A stretch of 64,000 nucleotides of DNA from Muraenolepis orangiensis (taxonomy: Eukaryota; Chordata; Actinopteri; Gadiformes; Muraenolepididae): positions 5,786,013 through 5,850,012 of the forward strand of contig CM051004.1 of the NCBI GenBank assembly GCA_027704905.1, read 5' to 3'. Numbering within the stretch: the stretch's first letter is position 1; each line of letters starts with the position of its first letter. This document shows positions 1-11,284 of this stretch, one piece after another. The translations under genes were made by a program, and so were the position numbers. A model generated the notes under the pieces. It saw only the letters and a list, made by a program, of their open reading frames with translations. It did not search any database and was not told where the DNA came from.

Positions 1-284
1 CAGTAGGGCCGGGCCTGGACGGGCAGCAGGGCCGGGCCTGGACGGGCAGCAGGGCCGGGCCTGGACGGGCAGTAGGGCAGGGCCGGGCCTGGACGGGCAG
101 TAAGGCCGGGCTGGGCCTGGACGGGCAGTAGGGCCGGGCCTGGACGGGCAGTAGGGCCGGGCCTGGACGGGCAGTAGGGCCGGGCTGGGCCTGGACGGGC
201 AGTAGGGCAGTAGGGCTGGGCCTGGACGGGCAGTAGGGCCGGGCCTGGACGGGCAGTAGGGCTGGGCCTGGACGGGCAGTAGGT
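1..284. repeat. GC-rich minisatellite, ~23-30 bp unit
   Basis: The unit is roughly GGGCCGGGCCTGGACGGGCA plus GTA, repeated about eleven times with small insertions such as an extra GGGCTG. It is a tandem array with no coding sense. The array begins at the window edge, so its full length is unknown. Confidence 0.9.
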
Positions 285-534
285 CAGGGTCAGATCGCTG
301 AGACCGCCTTATGCAAGTAACTCTGTTCTGCGCCACAGCCAACAGCCGAAGGAAGGGGAACTCAGGGGAGTATATTTTAATTTAGGTGCCAATATTGTGT
401 ACACACACACACTCACCAAAGACCCAAGTGGTTTTCCATATGTGCATTATTACTAGTTTAGTTTGCCAACAAGAGTTTGTCTTTTCAATTTCTTTATTTC
501 TGCCTTTCTGAAACGGGCTCAGCCCACTGGCATG

Positions 535-579
<45 letters not shown>

Positions 580-1692
580 CCAGTCACATGTAGCCGTCGA
601 CTCCACCTTCCCCACACTGTCACCAATCCCATGGAGAGACTTGAAGTGCCTTAACCCTTGCTGTTCGGCCTCCCTCCACACTGTGTGGCTAGCGCTGCTG
701 GACGTCTGGCAGCCCCCAAGCTGACCCTGAACCAACCCCTAAACCAAGGCTGGACTGCTTCCTTGATATGCTGAACATGGCTCTCTTCCTCCTGGTGTTA
801 CAGGGTGGGTCCTCTTTATGTTGTGTGCCAAGGATTGTAAGAATGTGTGTGTGTGTGTGTGTGTGAAGCGAGCTCTGGGTCATCTCTGTGTTGGTCACGG
901 ACCGTCGTGAGTGAGAGGACCCCATTTAAAACCAGGCTTTAAAGTCAGAGAGAGAGAACCTATTCAGCAATCAATTGGTGGTGTCTTGTTTTCAATCTAC
1001 TACCTGGCTGGAGTCCCATACTGCAAACAACCCCCAAGCCCCGCCCTCTCCCCAAGCCCCGCCCCCACCTGACAGGTGTGAACCTGTCTGCCTGGCACAC
1101 GGCGGTAGCTTCTGTATTATGTGGGAACGTTTCCATGGAGAATGCCTCCACCCTCATCACAATCACCTCCACCCTCATCACCTCCACCCTTACAACCATC
1201 ACTTCCACCTTATCAGAAAGGAGCTCCACGCGTCACTCAATGAAACACTGACGTCTGAAAGACTTCTGCCTCCAGGGGAATCTGTAATGCATGTTTAAAA
1301 AAAAATAAAAAAACAGTTTTAATTTGTACATCAGTTTGATTATGGGGAAAATTTGATATAAAATAAACTGGAATGCAAAACTTTGTAATGTGTTTTTTTG
1401 TATTATATTACCAGAACCTTTCAGTGTGCTTGTTGTTAATTTCCTGGTGAATGGAAACATGGAGTCATGTGTTCTTTGTAACATTTCATTAGCCACTTGT
1501 GATCGTTATATCTGGTTGGGGTCAACTATGGCTAAGCAGCCCTGCTCTATTTAACAGGCGGTCTGATTAGGCTTGTTCACTTTGTTGCATCTGAGAGACA
1601 CTGCTGGCTACCCGGGTCATCTTTACACATTTTTGGTAAAAACATAATTCCATCCGTCCTGAAATTATTATATTATATAAAGTTATATCTTA
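285..1692. other. No gene seen; microsatellites and AT-rich sequence
   Basis: The stretch holds a CA tract (about 538-575), a TG tract (about 844-864), a short imperfect CACCCTCATCAC repeat near 1150-1195 and AT-rich sequence. Open frames here are short, read through dinucleotide repeats and show no recognisable domain. Confidence 0.6.
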
Positions 1693-1699
1693 TTGCTCA

Positions 1700-2700
1700 T
1701 TAAATACATCCATCCATGGTCTACTGCTTATCCGGGTCGGGTCGCGGCGGTATCCGCTTTAGCAGGGAACTCCAAACTGACATGGTGTTCCCAGGCCAGC
1801 GTGGATGTCATCAACCCACCTGTACCTTTGTCTGCCTCGTGGTCTCTTCCCAGCTGGATGTGCCTGGGAAAATCTCCCTTAGGAGGTGACCAGGAAGATG
1901 CCCAAACCACCTCAACTGGCTCCCTTCTACACGAAGGAGCAGCGGCTCTACTCAGTCTCTCACGAGTGACTGATCTTCTCACCCTATCCCTAAGGGAGAC
2001 GATCTTCTCACCCTATCCCTGGAGCCACAGCCACCCTCATGAGGAAACTCATTTTGGCCCCTTTTTTTCTCGATCTCGTCCTTTTGTTCATTACCTATAT
2101 TTCATTACCGTAGGTGAGGGTAGGAACGAAGACTGACCGGTATATAGAGAGCTTTGCCTTCTGGCTCAGTTCTCTTTTGGTTACAACTGTGCGGTAAAGG
2201 CACCCAATACCGCTCCCGCTGCACCTATTCTCCTGTCAATCTCACGCTCCATCCTCCCCTCACTCCCTACTTGGAGTGGACAATCCACCGGTTTCCTGCT
2301 GAGAACCATGGCCTCAGATTTAGAGGTGCTGATCCTCATCCCAGCCGCTTCACACTGCTGCAAACTGATCTAGTGAGTGCTAAAGTTCACATACTGATGA
2401 CGCAACAGGACCACATCATCTGCAAACAGCAGCACTACAATCCTGAGCCCACCAATCCCTCCCCTCCATGACTTCACCTTGAAATCCTGTCCATGAAAAT
2501 CACAAACTGGGTGGGTGACAAAGCGCAGCCCTGGCGGAGGCCAACACCCACTGAGAACAGGCCCGACTTACTACCGAGTATCCGGACACAGCTCTTTCTT
2601 TGGGAGTACAGAGATTGGATGGCCCTCAGTAGTGACCCCCGCAGTATTTCCCGGGAAAGAGGAACAATGTGTAATCTGCCCTGGTCGTGGAACAATGGAC
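1700..2700 (-). mobile_element. LINE (non-LTR retrotransposon) 3' fragment, reverse transcriptase remains
   Basis: On the minus strand, translated pieces match a LINE common in fish. Around 2480-2690 is RLREGCALSP-like RT sequence (seen as VGLRQGCALSPTQF followed by FMDRISR). Around 2290-2363 is GMRISTSKSEAMVLSRK, and at 2190-2260 is EGRMEREIDRRIGAA. The 3' end near 1710-1750 carries the CCATCCATGGTCTACTGCTTATCCGG tail typical of these elements. The reading frame is broken several times and the 5' part is missing at about 2700. Clade assignment is uncertain. It is a dead fragment. Confidence 0.8.
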
Positions 2701-2734
2701 CAGCTTTTCACTCTTGCAATTGTGACCGGTATGG

Positions 2735-3020
2735 ACAATGAACGTTTGAGACATGAAGTTGCTTCTCAACCTAGCTGTAGCCCATCTGTAGGAGAGCAGT
2801 CTTGCGCTGGTAATGCAACCCCAAATAGGACTGACTCTTCCGCTACGCCTTGTTTGTCCCTAGAGAAAGGAAATGTCCTTTGTTAAGAAGTAAAATGGGC
2901 ATCCGTATAACTGAATGGGTGGAGGAGGTCCAGCAAACCATGCGTGCCACTTATCTACCACTGACCAAGCGTTCCTCCTTTATGATCATCTGAGGGAGAG
3001 GCAAAAGATGAGAAGGTATA
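2735..3020 (+). repeat. Duplicated gypsy gag segment (copy 1)
   Basis: This stretch is nearly identical to 4497-4785, including the TTGAGACATGAAGTTGCTTC and GAGGGAGAGGCAAAAGATGA blocks. It encodes the same gag fragment (NERLRHEVASQPSCSPSVGE). After it the sequence repeats the 2660-2720 block (GTGTAATCTGCCCTGGTCGT), so a short segment around it is also duplicated. It is a direct duplication of part of the gypsy element at its left side. Confidence 0.8.
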
Positions 3021-3149
3021 AGAGGAACAATGTGTAATCTGCCCTGGTCGTGGAACAATGGACCAGCTTTTCACTCTTGCGAGTGTGACCGGTAGGGCAG
3101 CCAGCGACCAATTAGGTATGAGAAGTGATTTTGATGGGGGTGGCATTCA

Positions 3150-4030
3150 CGCCTGACAATTAACCAATTAGTCCTGATCCCCTTTAAAATCCCTCCCTCA
3201 TCACCTGACTTCCTGGTTGCTTGGGTCATTTTCCTTTTAAGCTTTCTGTTTGTATTTACTGGATTGTTTTATTTATGGATGTGTATGTTCGGTCCTCAGG
3301 TCGGTCAGAACGCCACCTCCTGTTCTGCCATTGTTAAACTTGCCTCTAATCGGTGGTTAGCTTTTGTTTGTTCCTTTTTGTCGTTTCATTGGTCGTAGGC
3401 TTATTGTCTACCTGCTTGGAACCCAATATGTCTATTCTCTTCCTGGTAGCCGATGCAATTGTCTTCTTCATTACAACAATCAACCAACAGGTCGGTTTTG
3501 CTACCCCTTGAAGCTATCTGCCAGGGTTAGCTAGCCTTGAGTCCGGGTAAGGTGCCATTCTGGCGGGAGGGTTAGTATCCTACCTGGGGTAGTAACACTA
3601 TTTGCATGCGTGAGCCTGAATTAAGTGAGTTTGGTCACACCTTTTCTAGTTTGCTGTGTGATCGCGAGTGAAGAGTGGCGTTTAGCTTGCACAAGAAGCC
3701 CCTAGTTGTCAGTATACCTTCCCCCGGTTGAAACCTGCCAAAGAGTTTATAGAAAATAGCCCCCAAATAGGTAAAGCTTTAACTATAGCATGCGGAAGTA
3801 TTTTTTGTATCAAGAGCCTATTTTATATATTTTTTTCAACTGGGAGTAAATTAAAAAAAATTAACTGAAGCTTGTCTCCCACAGATCCTTCAAGCCCTAT
3901 CCTTCCCCCTTTCAATAAATGAAATCATTTAACTTTGGGATCATGTCTGTCTCCTTAGTGTCTTCACTCCTGTGAAGAACCTGTATCCCGTACATTGTAA
4001 CCTGAAGGTGTTTCTTGCATATCCCCCGTC
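3150..4030 (+). repeat. Probable LTR / 5' region of the Ty3-gypsy element
   Basis: The tail, about 3730-4035 (AAATAGGTAAAGCTTTAACT, AATAAATGAAATCATTTAAC, then the GTAACCTGAAGGTGTTTCTTGC block), recurs at 49101-49345 plus 50238-50330, and inverted at 47936-48060. It lies directly upstream of the gag remains, so it is probably LTR or LTR plus leader. Exact ends, TG..CA borders and the primer-binding site could not be fixed. Inferred call. Confidence 0.5.
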
Positions 4031-4439
4031 AATTTACTATTACTATGGGCGCAACTCCCAAGGTGGCGTTGTCTGGCTGTGTTGGTTGTCAAACCACTCA
4101 CCATTCTGTTACTTTTTGGCATTGGTTGGCAGGACTTGTAAACGCCGAGACGTGTTCCTCCGTTTTGACTTCATTTGACTCATTGGTTATCTTTTGATTC
4201 TGTAGCATTTATGCAATGACATGTTGTTTTGTTCTTGTTTTTTTTTTCCTTTTTTTTATTGTATTTGTAGTATTTTAAGATTAGAGGCACAACTGCAGCT
4301 GGTGTACAGTGGTCCCAGGAGACCTCCAAGGTTCAAGAAACTGCACGGGAACCTGGGAACAATAATTGTTCACGCTTTTCCTTTCCTCACTTATTACTAT
4401 TCTTTTTTTTAATTGTAACTTTCACTTGTAACCTTTACT

Positions 4440-5230
4440 TGGTCATTATGTCGAGGAGTTTGAAGAGTTGAGAGAAATGGTTAGGCAGCTAAAACGGACA
4501 ATGAACGTTTGAGACATGAAGTTGCTTCTCAACCTAGCTGTAGCCCATCTGTAGGAGAGCAGTCTTGCGCTGGTAATGCAACCCCAAATAGGACTGACTC
4601 TTCCGCTACGCCTTGTTTGTCCCTAGAGAAAGGAAATGTCCTTTGTTAAGAACTAAAATGGGCATCCGTATAACTGAATGGGTGGAGGAGGTCCAGCAAA
4701 CCATGCGTGCAAGCCACTTATCTACCACTGACCAAGCGTTCCTCCTTTATGATCATCTGAGGGAGAGGCAAAAGATGAGATAAGGTACCGTTCAAGAGAG
4801 GATAAGGAAACCCTGAGCAGATCCTTGCCATACTTAAAGAGCTGTATGGTTGTCCCCATTCCTACATTGCATTACAGGAGAACTTTTTCTCTAGGAAACA
4901 GCAAGAGGGGGAGACTTTGCAAGAATGTTCTGTTATGTTTTATGGAAAGGGTGGTAACCAGTGCTCTTAATAGCATGACTAATGCGGAAGTTTTGTTACG
5001 TGTGGATCAATTTGTGGAAAATGTTCAGGATTGTGCCCTCCGTAGAGAGTTGAATCAGTTGGTTCGCCTGCGCCCAACCTACACCTGAATAAGCTGAAGC
5101 TTACCCAAAGTATTGCCCTTATCCAGAACCCCCCAAGTGAACCCTGTTTAACCATAATGATCCTTTAATTTGCAGGAGGTGCCAGCAGCCAGGCCATTTT
5201 GCTAGGGATAATGAACGAGTCCCCCTACAG
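4440..5230 (+). pseudogene. Ty3/gypsy gag remnant
   Basis: The plus strand encodes broken gag pieces: NERLRHEVASQPSC near 4500, then a capsid-like part ending DQFVENVQDCALRRELNQLV (about 5000-5065). A zinc knuckle follows (CRRCQQPGHFARDNE, about 5176-5220) in which the last cysteine of the CX2CX4HX4C pattern is lost. Stops and frameshifts separate the pieces. In Ty3/gypsy elements the gag protein forms the particle and the knuckle binds RNA; this copy cannot make it. Confidence 0.8.
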
Positions 5231-5394
5231 GCCCAGTCTTCTCATCCCCAGGCCTCCCAGTTGCAGACAAGTGTCTCAAACTTCCAGCTAGCTGACGGGA
5301 AACTAACTCCCTCTGAACTGAAGACCCACAGTTCAGACAGGGCCTTACTTGGCTCCAGGGCTATCTCCCTGGTGAGTCAAAACCCCACACACAG

Positions 5395-5520
5395 GTTACG
5401 TTCATGTCCCCATGTAACGGTTAATATGGGAGGGATGGGAGTTTCATGTTTGTTAGACACCGGGTCTATGGTGTGGACTATCACTGAAAGTTTATTTATT
5501 TATTATTTATTTATTTAGCC
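5395..5520 (+). pseudogene. Ty3/gypsy aspartic protease remnant
   Basis: The stretch NMGGMGVSCLLDTGSMV contains the LDTGS catalytic motif of retropepsins, directly downstream of the gag knuckle as expected in gag-pro-pol order. The frame runs into a TTTATTTATT-rich stretch and stops at about 5518. Further pre-RT pol sequence (GILGMNVIRQCYHELFGQHG) is readable near 5690-5755. Confidence 0.75.
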
Positions 5521-5820
5521 TTGGGGTCATGAGAAACTCCAGTCTTGTCAGTGGGGGGCAGCTCCGGGCTGCTAATCCATCCCTTATGTGGGTTACCTCG
5601 AACTGGAAATTTAGGTTTTTGGTAAGGTACTTTCAAGCCGTGGGGCTGGTGGATAAAGATCTCTCCAATGCTGCACCAAAGCAAAAGGCCCCGGGTATCC
5701 TGGGATGAATGTAATAAGACAATGTTACCATGAGCTATTTGGACAACATGGCCCTGCCTTTTAAGAGTTAGCCCCAGTTAAGCAGCAGTGCCACCAGGCG
5801 CACATCCAGACCATTCCGGC

Positions 5821-6263
5821 AGTGTAAGGGTAAGGGGTGGGAGGGTAAAGGGTGTAAGGGGTGGGAGGGTAAAGGGTGTAAGGGTAAGGGGTGGGAGGGT
5901 AAAGGGTGTAAGGGTAAGGGGTGGGAGGGTAAAGGGTGTAAGGGTAAGGGGTGGGAGGGTAAAGGGTGTAAGGGTAAGGGGTGGGAGGGTAAAGGGTGTA
6001 AGGGTAAGGGGTGGGAGGGTAAAGGGTGTAAGGGTAAGGGGTGGGAGGGTAAAGGGTGTAAGGGTAAGGGGTGGGAGGGTAAAGGGTGTAAGGGGTGGGA
6101 GGGTAAAGGGTGTAAGGGGTGGGAGGGTAAAGGGTGTAAGGGGTGGGAGGGTAAAGGGTGTAAGGGTAAGGGGTGGGAGGGTAAAGGGTGTAAGGGGTGG
6201 GAGGGTAAAGGGTGTAAGGGGTGGGAGGGTAAAGGGTGTAAGGGGTGGGAGGGTAAAGGGTGT
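5821..6263 (+). repeat. G-rich minisatellite inside gypsy pol (24/30-bp units)
   Basis: Units of GGGTGGGAGGGTAAAGGGT, with or without an extra GTAAGG, repeat about 16 times. Both unit lengths are multiples of three, so the array reads as an open frame of RGGRVKG(VRV) repeats that continues the pol frame. Four or more G-runs per unit make G-quadruplex folding on the plus strand plausible (inference). Confidence 0.9.
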
Positions 6264-6339
6264 TTTTTTGAGCCCCCTAGTCAGGGTTTACCAACTGGTC
6301 TGTTGGCATCTCCTGCTTTGGTGACAGTGACTCGGGGCA

Positions 6340-7060
6340 ATGCCTATCCCCATAGTTAATGCAGGGATTACCGATATCCTGCTTTACCCACGCACTCACC
6401 TCAGCACCTTAAGTCAGGCGCACCTAGTGAGTTTACCGGCAGGCATTAGCAAGGTCAGCGAAGGTGTCCATGCTACAGTTTCCTCTCAGACTGCTATTAG
6501 CCAGATGCAAGACCAGGTGGAGGCCATTAAACTATCTGCACTCACAGCTCAGGAACAAGTGAAAATAAGGGCTTTGTTGCAAAAACACAGTTCAGTGTTT
6601 TCTGCCCATGACGGCGATTTAAGTTGTAGCAACCTTTTATCACACAGTATTCCCCTACTAGATGAGACCCCAGTCCGGCAGAGATATAGACATATACCCC
6701 CATCTGAATACGAGTCTGTAAAAGCCCATCGACATCAGTTGCTAAAGGCTCAGGTTATCCGGGAGAGTAGTAGCCCCTATGCCGCCCCAATCTTCCGAGT
6801 AAAGAATTGATTACAGGCAATTGAACAAAACACCCGCAAGGATGCATTCCCCTTGCCCCGCATCGAAGAATCAATCAGTTACCAGTTGCTGAAAAAGATA
6901 AGGATAAAACTGCCTTTTGCACCCCTTTTGGCCTTTTTGAATGGAATAGAATGCCCTTTGGACTTTGCAACGCTCTAAGTACATTCCAGAGGCTAATGAT
7001 GGCGCATGTTCAGGGCTCAACTCTGCAATTATTTGTTACTGTATCTGAATGACATTGTAG
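6340..7060 (+). pseudogene. Ty3/gypsy reverse transcriptase, N-terminal half, broken
   Basis: A 156-aa open frame ends at 6810 in the RT entry region (IPLLDETPVRQRYRHIPPSE, then AQVIRESSSPYAAPIF). After a stop the family sequence continues with KDAFPLPRIEES (6838-6875), TAFCTPFGLFEW-like sequence (6910-6945), MPFGLCNA-like sequence and finally LLYLNDIV at 7030-7060. The catalytic YLDD box reads YLND, so one metal-binding Asp is replaced, in addition to the frameshifts. The gene is then cut by a hAT insertion at 7061 and resumes at 8464. Confidence 0.85.
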
Positions 7061-8455
7061 CAGTGGTCAGGGCCTTCAAGGTATTCAGAGAAGACCCTGG
7101 AACTCTCAGATGAAACAAAAAAAAAAATTAATTTTATTAATAAAATGTAATACTATTTAATAAAAATAAAATGAATAAATGAGAATCATATCTGTGTTGT
7201 TATCTGTTATATTACAGTTACGTTGATTTGTTTGTCTTTCTCGGTCCATGCACGACGCATTTGAGTGGTTTTGTGTTGGAAAAACAAAACCCAGCAAAAA
7301 AAAGTTGCTGGGAAGAATATCCTTCAACCAAAGTACTCCCGCATGCTTTGGCCCTTAGACTGAATGAGAGTGTACGTTTGGATTGACAATTTGATCAACC
7401 AATCATATAGTGATTTGTAGCCAATTCTTTCAGATTTCCCTACAGGTCCATTGTACGCTAGAAGGTATACTGGCTCGAGGATCTAGCGTAGTGCTATGTT
7501 GGGTTTTTTTCTACATAAGTTTTTAACGTCTAAATGGCAACAGGTGAAGATGGTGCTGTTGACATTATAAAAAAAGTTTTAATGATCCCCGTCACCACTG
7601 CATCTGTGGAAAGGACATTTTGCAGTGATCAGCTTCATGACCGGGTTATCGAACCATCCAGAAGGACAGGAGAATGGATTTGGTCTTCAAGTGAACATCA
7701 TTGGTGAGTGAGACTCATTTGTCTTTGCTGGTTTTGTCTCAGTGTTGCGTCTCGTTGAGCTGGTTGTTGCATTTTGTTTCCACACACTTGTTGAATGATT
7801 AGTTAATGGCTGACTTGAGTTTGTTAAGAATTGTTGTGCATTTAAATTGAGTTTTGACTTGATCTTTATTTGCATCGCTTAACGTGAAAAGACTTAACGT
7901 AACTAAGAGTTACAAAACCGCGATCAATAATCACCGAATTTCTCTGGCATATGTCTTGTCATTAGCACTTTCACCTGTCAATATATCTCAACTTAAATCC
8001 TCCCATTATGGACATAATGTGACATTAATTGTTTTCCTCTCTATTGAGCCAGTAAGGAAAAGTCTTAACGCAGCTTTATGAGAGGAAAACACTTAGGTGA
8101 TTTAGGTTTTGATATTTTGACAGGTGAAAGTGCTAATGACAAGACATATGCCAGAGACATTTGGTGATTATTGATCGCTATTTTGGAACTTTAAGTTACG
8201 TTAAGCCTTTTCACGTGAAGCGTGTTAGACCGGCCCTTTAACCGATAGCCTGTGTGTGGTGGTCTGTGTTGGTCTGTTACTTCACTACATGGACTCTGCT
8301 TTACAACTATGGTACACTTGGGAATTGGCTGCGAGAATCTGATCTGCCTAAATGAGATAAGGCATAAACTGACGTGAACAAGCGAATGTTCGAATGGGGG
8401 GGGGGAGGGGGGTGTCTACAGAAGGTCCAGTTGTGATAGACACAGTTTGCCACTG
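7061..8455 (+). mobile_element. hAT element inserted in the gypsy RT (8-bp TSD)
   Basis: The termini are CAGTGG (7061) and CCACTG (ending 8455), flanked by identical 8-bp copies of CATTGTAG (7053-7060 and 8456-8463). Removing 7061-8463 restores continuous gypsy RT sequence (DIV followed by VFSS), which shows the insertion precisely. Inside, at about 7550-7680, a plus-strand fragment reads PVTTASVERTFCSDQL. This matches the C-terminal dimerisation region of hAT transposases, so the copy derives from a transposase-bearing element but is internally deleted. A fold-back repeat lies at 7878-8225. Its right end resembles 18315-18902. Confidence 0.9.
7878..8225. repeat. Fold-back (inverted-repeat) element inside the hAT copy
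   Basis: The left arm, about 7878-7983, is the imperfect reverse complement of about 8118-8225; for example CATATGTCTTGTCATTAGCA pairs with TGCTAATGACAAGACATATG. Roughly 130 bp lies between the arms. The right arm and downstream sequence recur at 18315-18510, and a short-looped version of the arms is at 18265-18350. This looks like an inverted duplication within the hAT family. Confidence 0.75.
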
Positions 8456-8463
8456 CATTGTAG

Positions 8464-8583
8464 TATTCTCCTCTACTGTACACATGCAGGTGGAGCGCCT
8501 CCATGCCGGCTGAAGCAAGAAGGACTGAAGGTCAAACTGGCAAAGTGTGCGTTCTTTAAAAGGGAGATTACTTGGGTCATGTC
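8464..8583 (+). pseudogene. Ty3/gypsy reverse transcriptase continuation, up to the assembly gap
   Basis: After the hAT target duplication the RT resumes (VFSSTVHMQVERLHAG, a stop, then LKQEGLKVKLAKCAFFKREI). This is the segment just downstream of the catalytic box in Ty3/gypsy RT. The sequence is cut by the N gap at 8584, so RNase H and integrase, if present, are not visible. Confidence 0.8.
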
Positions 8584-9583
8584 NNNNNNNNNNNNNNNNN
8601 NNNNNNNNNNNNNNNNNNNNNNNNNNNNNNNNNNNNNNNNNNNNNNNNNNNNNNNNNNNNNNNNNNNNNNNNNNNNNNNNNNNNNNNNNNNNNNNNNNNN
8701 NNNNNNNNNNNNNNNNNNNNNNNNNNNNNNNNNNNNNNNNNNNNNNNNNNNNNNNNNNNNNNNNNNNNNNNNNNNNNNNNNNNNNNNNNNNNNNNNNNNN
8801 NNNNNNNNNNNNNNNNNNNNNNNNNNNNNNNNNNNNNNNNNNNNNNNNNNNNNNNNNNNNNNNNNNNNNNNNNNNNNNNNNNNNNNNNNNNNNNNNNNNN
8901 NNNNNNNNNNNNNNNNNNNNNNNNNNNNNNNNNNNNNNNNNNNNNNNNNNNNNNNNNNNNNNNNNNNNNNNNNNNNNNNNNNNNNNNNNNNNNNNNNNNN
9001 NNNNNNNNNNNNNNNNNNNNNNNNNNNNNNNNNNNNNNNNNNNNNNNNNNNNNNNNNNNNNNNNNNNNNNNNNNNNNNNNNNNNNNNNNNNNNNNNNNNN
9101 NNNNNNNNNNNNNNNNNNNNNNNNNNNNNNNNNNNNNNNNNNNNNNNNNNNNNNNNNNNNNNNNNNNNNNNNNNNNNNNNNNNNNNNNNNNNNNNNNNNN
9201 NNNNNNNNNNNNNNNNNNNNNNNNNNNNNNNNNNNNNNNNNNNNNNNNNNNNNNNNNNNNNNNNNNNNNNNNNNNNNNNNNNNNNNNNNNNNNNNNNNNN
9301 NNNNNNNNNNNNNNNNNNNNNNNNNNNNNNNNNNNNNNNNNNNNNNNNNNNNNNNNNNNNNNNNNNNNNNNNNNNNNNNNNNNNNNNNNNNNNNNNNNNN
9401 NNNNNNNNNNNNNNNNNNNNNNNNNNNNNNNNNNNNNNNNNNNNNNNNNNNNNNNNNNNNNNNNNNNNNNNNNNNNNNNNNNNNNNNNNNNNNNNNNNNN
9501 NNNNNNNNNNNNNNNNNNNNNNNNNNNNNNNNNNNNNNNNNNNNNNNNNNNNNNNNNNNNNNNNNNNNNNNNNNNNNNNNNNN
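8584..9583. other. Assembly gap (1,000 N)
   Basis: Exactly 1,000 N, a conventional placeholder; the real length and content are unknown. Open frames spanning it are artefacts. Confidence 0.99.
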
Positions 9584-9779
9584 ACGACCAACATTCTACG
9601 GAAGTGTCGCAACAACAATCTCTTAAAGACGTACGCCATTCATTTATAATGTAATAATGTATAATTATATGACAGCTATGGTTTTGGGTTTATCTTGTAG
9701 CGTCGAGGGTTGTGAAACGTTTTAGAGCGCCACCCACCAGCAGTAACATACATCGGCCCCTATGTATGAAACAGCGGTC

Positions 9780-10435
9780 ACACCAGGGTGCGAACTCCAG
9801 TTCGCTAGTGGTGACATGAGCTCCCCTGGGAACATGGTTTGTGAAATTTGGGGGGAGCTCTCTAAAATACTGATATGATGACCAAATAAATTCCATTTTG
9901 GGCATGTTTTTTTTTCCAAAGGTGTAAAATAAGTGAAATAAAATTATATTTAGAGTTGATGCTTGCACGCTGCCCGCAGCTCCGCCCAAGCAGGCGACAC
10001 GAGAGAAGGGCTCTGTGCGTCGTTGTGTTGTGTGTGTGGCGTCGCGTCTCTCCAGGCAGTGAGAGGGTTGTGTTGTGCTATAGCTGTATTATTAATATTA
10101 ATATTGTTCATGGTTGGTGCCGCTGGCTGCTCTTATCGCGTGTGTTCGGCTCTGTGTGGGCTACAGCCATAATAGGCTATAGCCCATGTGAAACAATGTA
10201 GCCTGTTTATGAGTCATTTTAAGTTGATTTAATTAAACAGTCAAACGTTACATTGGTGGTCCGTGGATTATTTATTATCAAGTTGATTGAAGTTTGCGTA
10301 GCCCATACATGCTCGGGAAATATGTTGACATGAACATGATCCATCGGGACGTTTCATGTAAATGTAGACCTGTGGCAACAGATGTTCTCTTTATAATAGG
10401 CCTATGTCTGTGCTGTTGCTATTAATGCAGCATTG
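9780..10435 (+). repeat. Dispersed repeat R, copy 1
   Basis: The block from GAGCTCCCCTGGGAACATGG through TAATATTAATATTGTTCATG to GGCCTATGTCTGTGCTGTTG occurs again, inverted, at about 36500-37010, and in this orientation at about 61405-61920. Copy 1 lacks an 11-bp piece and differs at its end. No coding potential is recognised; its class is unknown, probably a mobile element. Confidence 0.75.
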
Positions 10436-10493
10436 CCCCCCCCCCCCCCCGCAAAAAAAAAAAAATCCCGGCTCCCCCGGAGACCAGTGTGTG

Positions 10494-10553
10494 ACCACTA
10501 TACCACTATACCACTATACCACTATACCACTATACCACTATACCACTATACCA
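10494..10553. repeat. 9-bp tandem repeat (CCACTATAC)n
   Basis: About six to seven perfect copies of CCACTATAC in a row, preceded by poly-C and poly-A runs at 10437-10465. Confidence 0.95.
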
Positions 10554-10607
10554 CACACTGTTCATTTTAGTCATAGTGAAACCTCTCGTATCAGGACCCG
10601 TTGATTC

Positions 10608-10749
<142 letters not shown>

Positions 10750-11284
10750 GGTTTAGCATCCTGTCACAAAGCAGCTTTTAGGCATGTTTCAGTTTTTTGT
10801 TTGAGTCAAAAATGACAAGAAGTTGTTACCAGTGCCAGTGGCGTTGCGCAATATTTCGGGGCTCCCCCGCAGGTCGGACCATGGGGCCCCGCCCCCTCCC
10901 TAAATCAGTAATAGAGTGACATGGGATAGACATCGCGGACACTTTTTTAAATGTTTATTTTTTCAGGCATCTTTTGTAAACAGTTTAGGTCAGTAGGAAC
11001 TCATGTGTACACTGTTGTACGCAGTAGCGTGGCGTGGTGAAAATTTTAGGGGAAGCCAGTTTTTTTTGGGTCAATAACGTAACCAGTTGAGTGATTACAG
11101 CGCCCGGTATCATTTTACACAGTTGTATCATACAGATGCAGGACTTGCACACGCCTGTTATCTAACCGACAGGTCCGCACGCACTCTCCAGCCAAAACTC
11201 TCTCGTCTTATTAATTTAAGCATTCCCCCCCCCCCCCCCCAAATGCATAACCAGCCGCTCAATGCGCAGTGCAGATTCGGTAAT

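Noticed and set aside
2154..2886. Plus-strand open frames in the LINE region
   Set aside because: Antisense shadows of the minus-strand RT remains.
5788..6324. 178-aa RGGRVKG repeat protein as a real gene
   Set aside because: It is a minisatellite within the remains of a gypsy pol gene with stops up- and downstream.
8447..9654. Long open frames across 8584-9583 (and similarly across 48101-49100)
   Set aside because: They consist almost wholly of unknown residues from N; only the gypsy RT end before 8583 is real.
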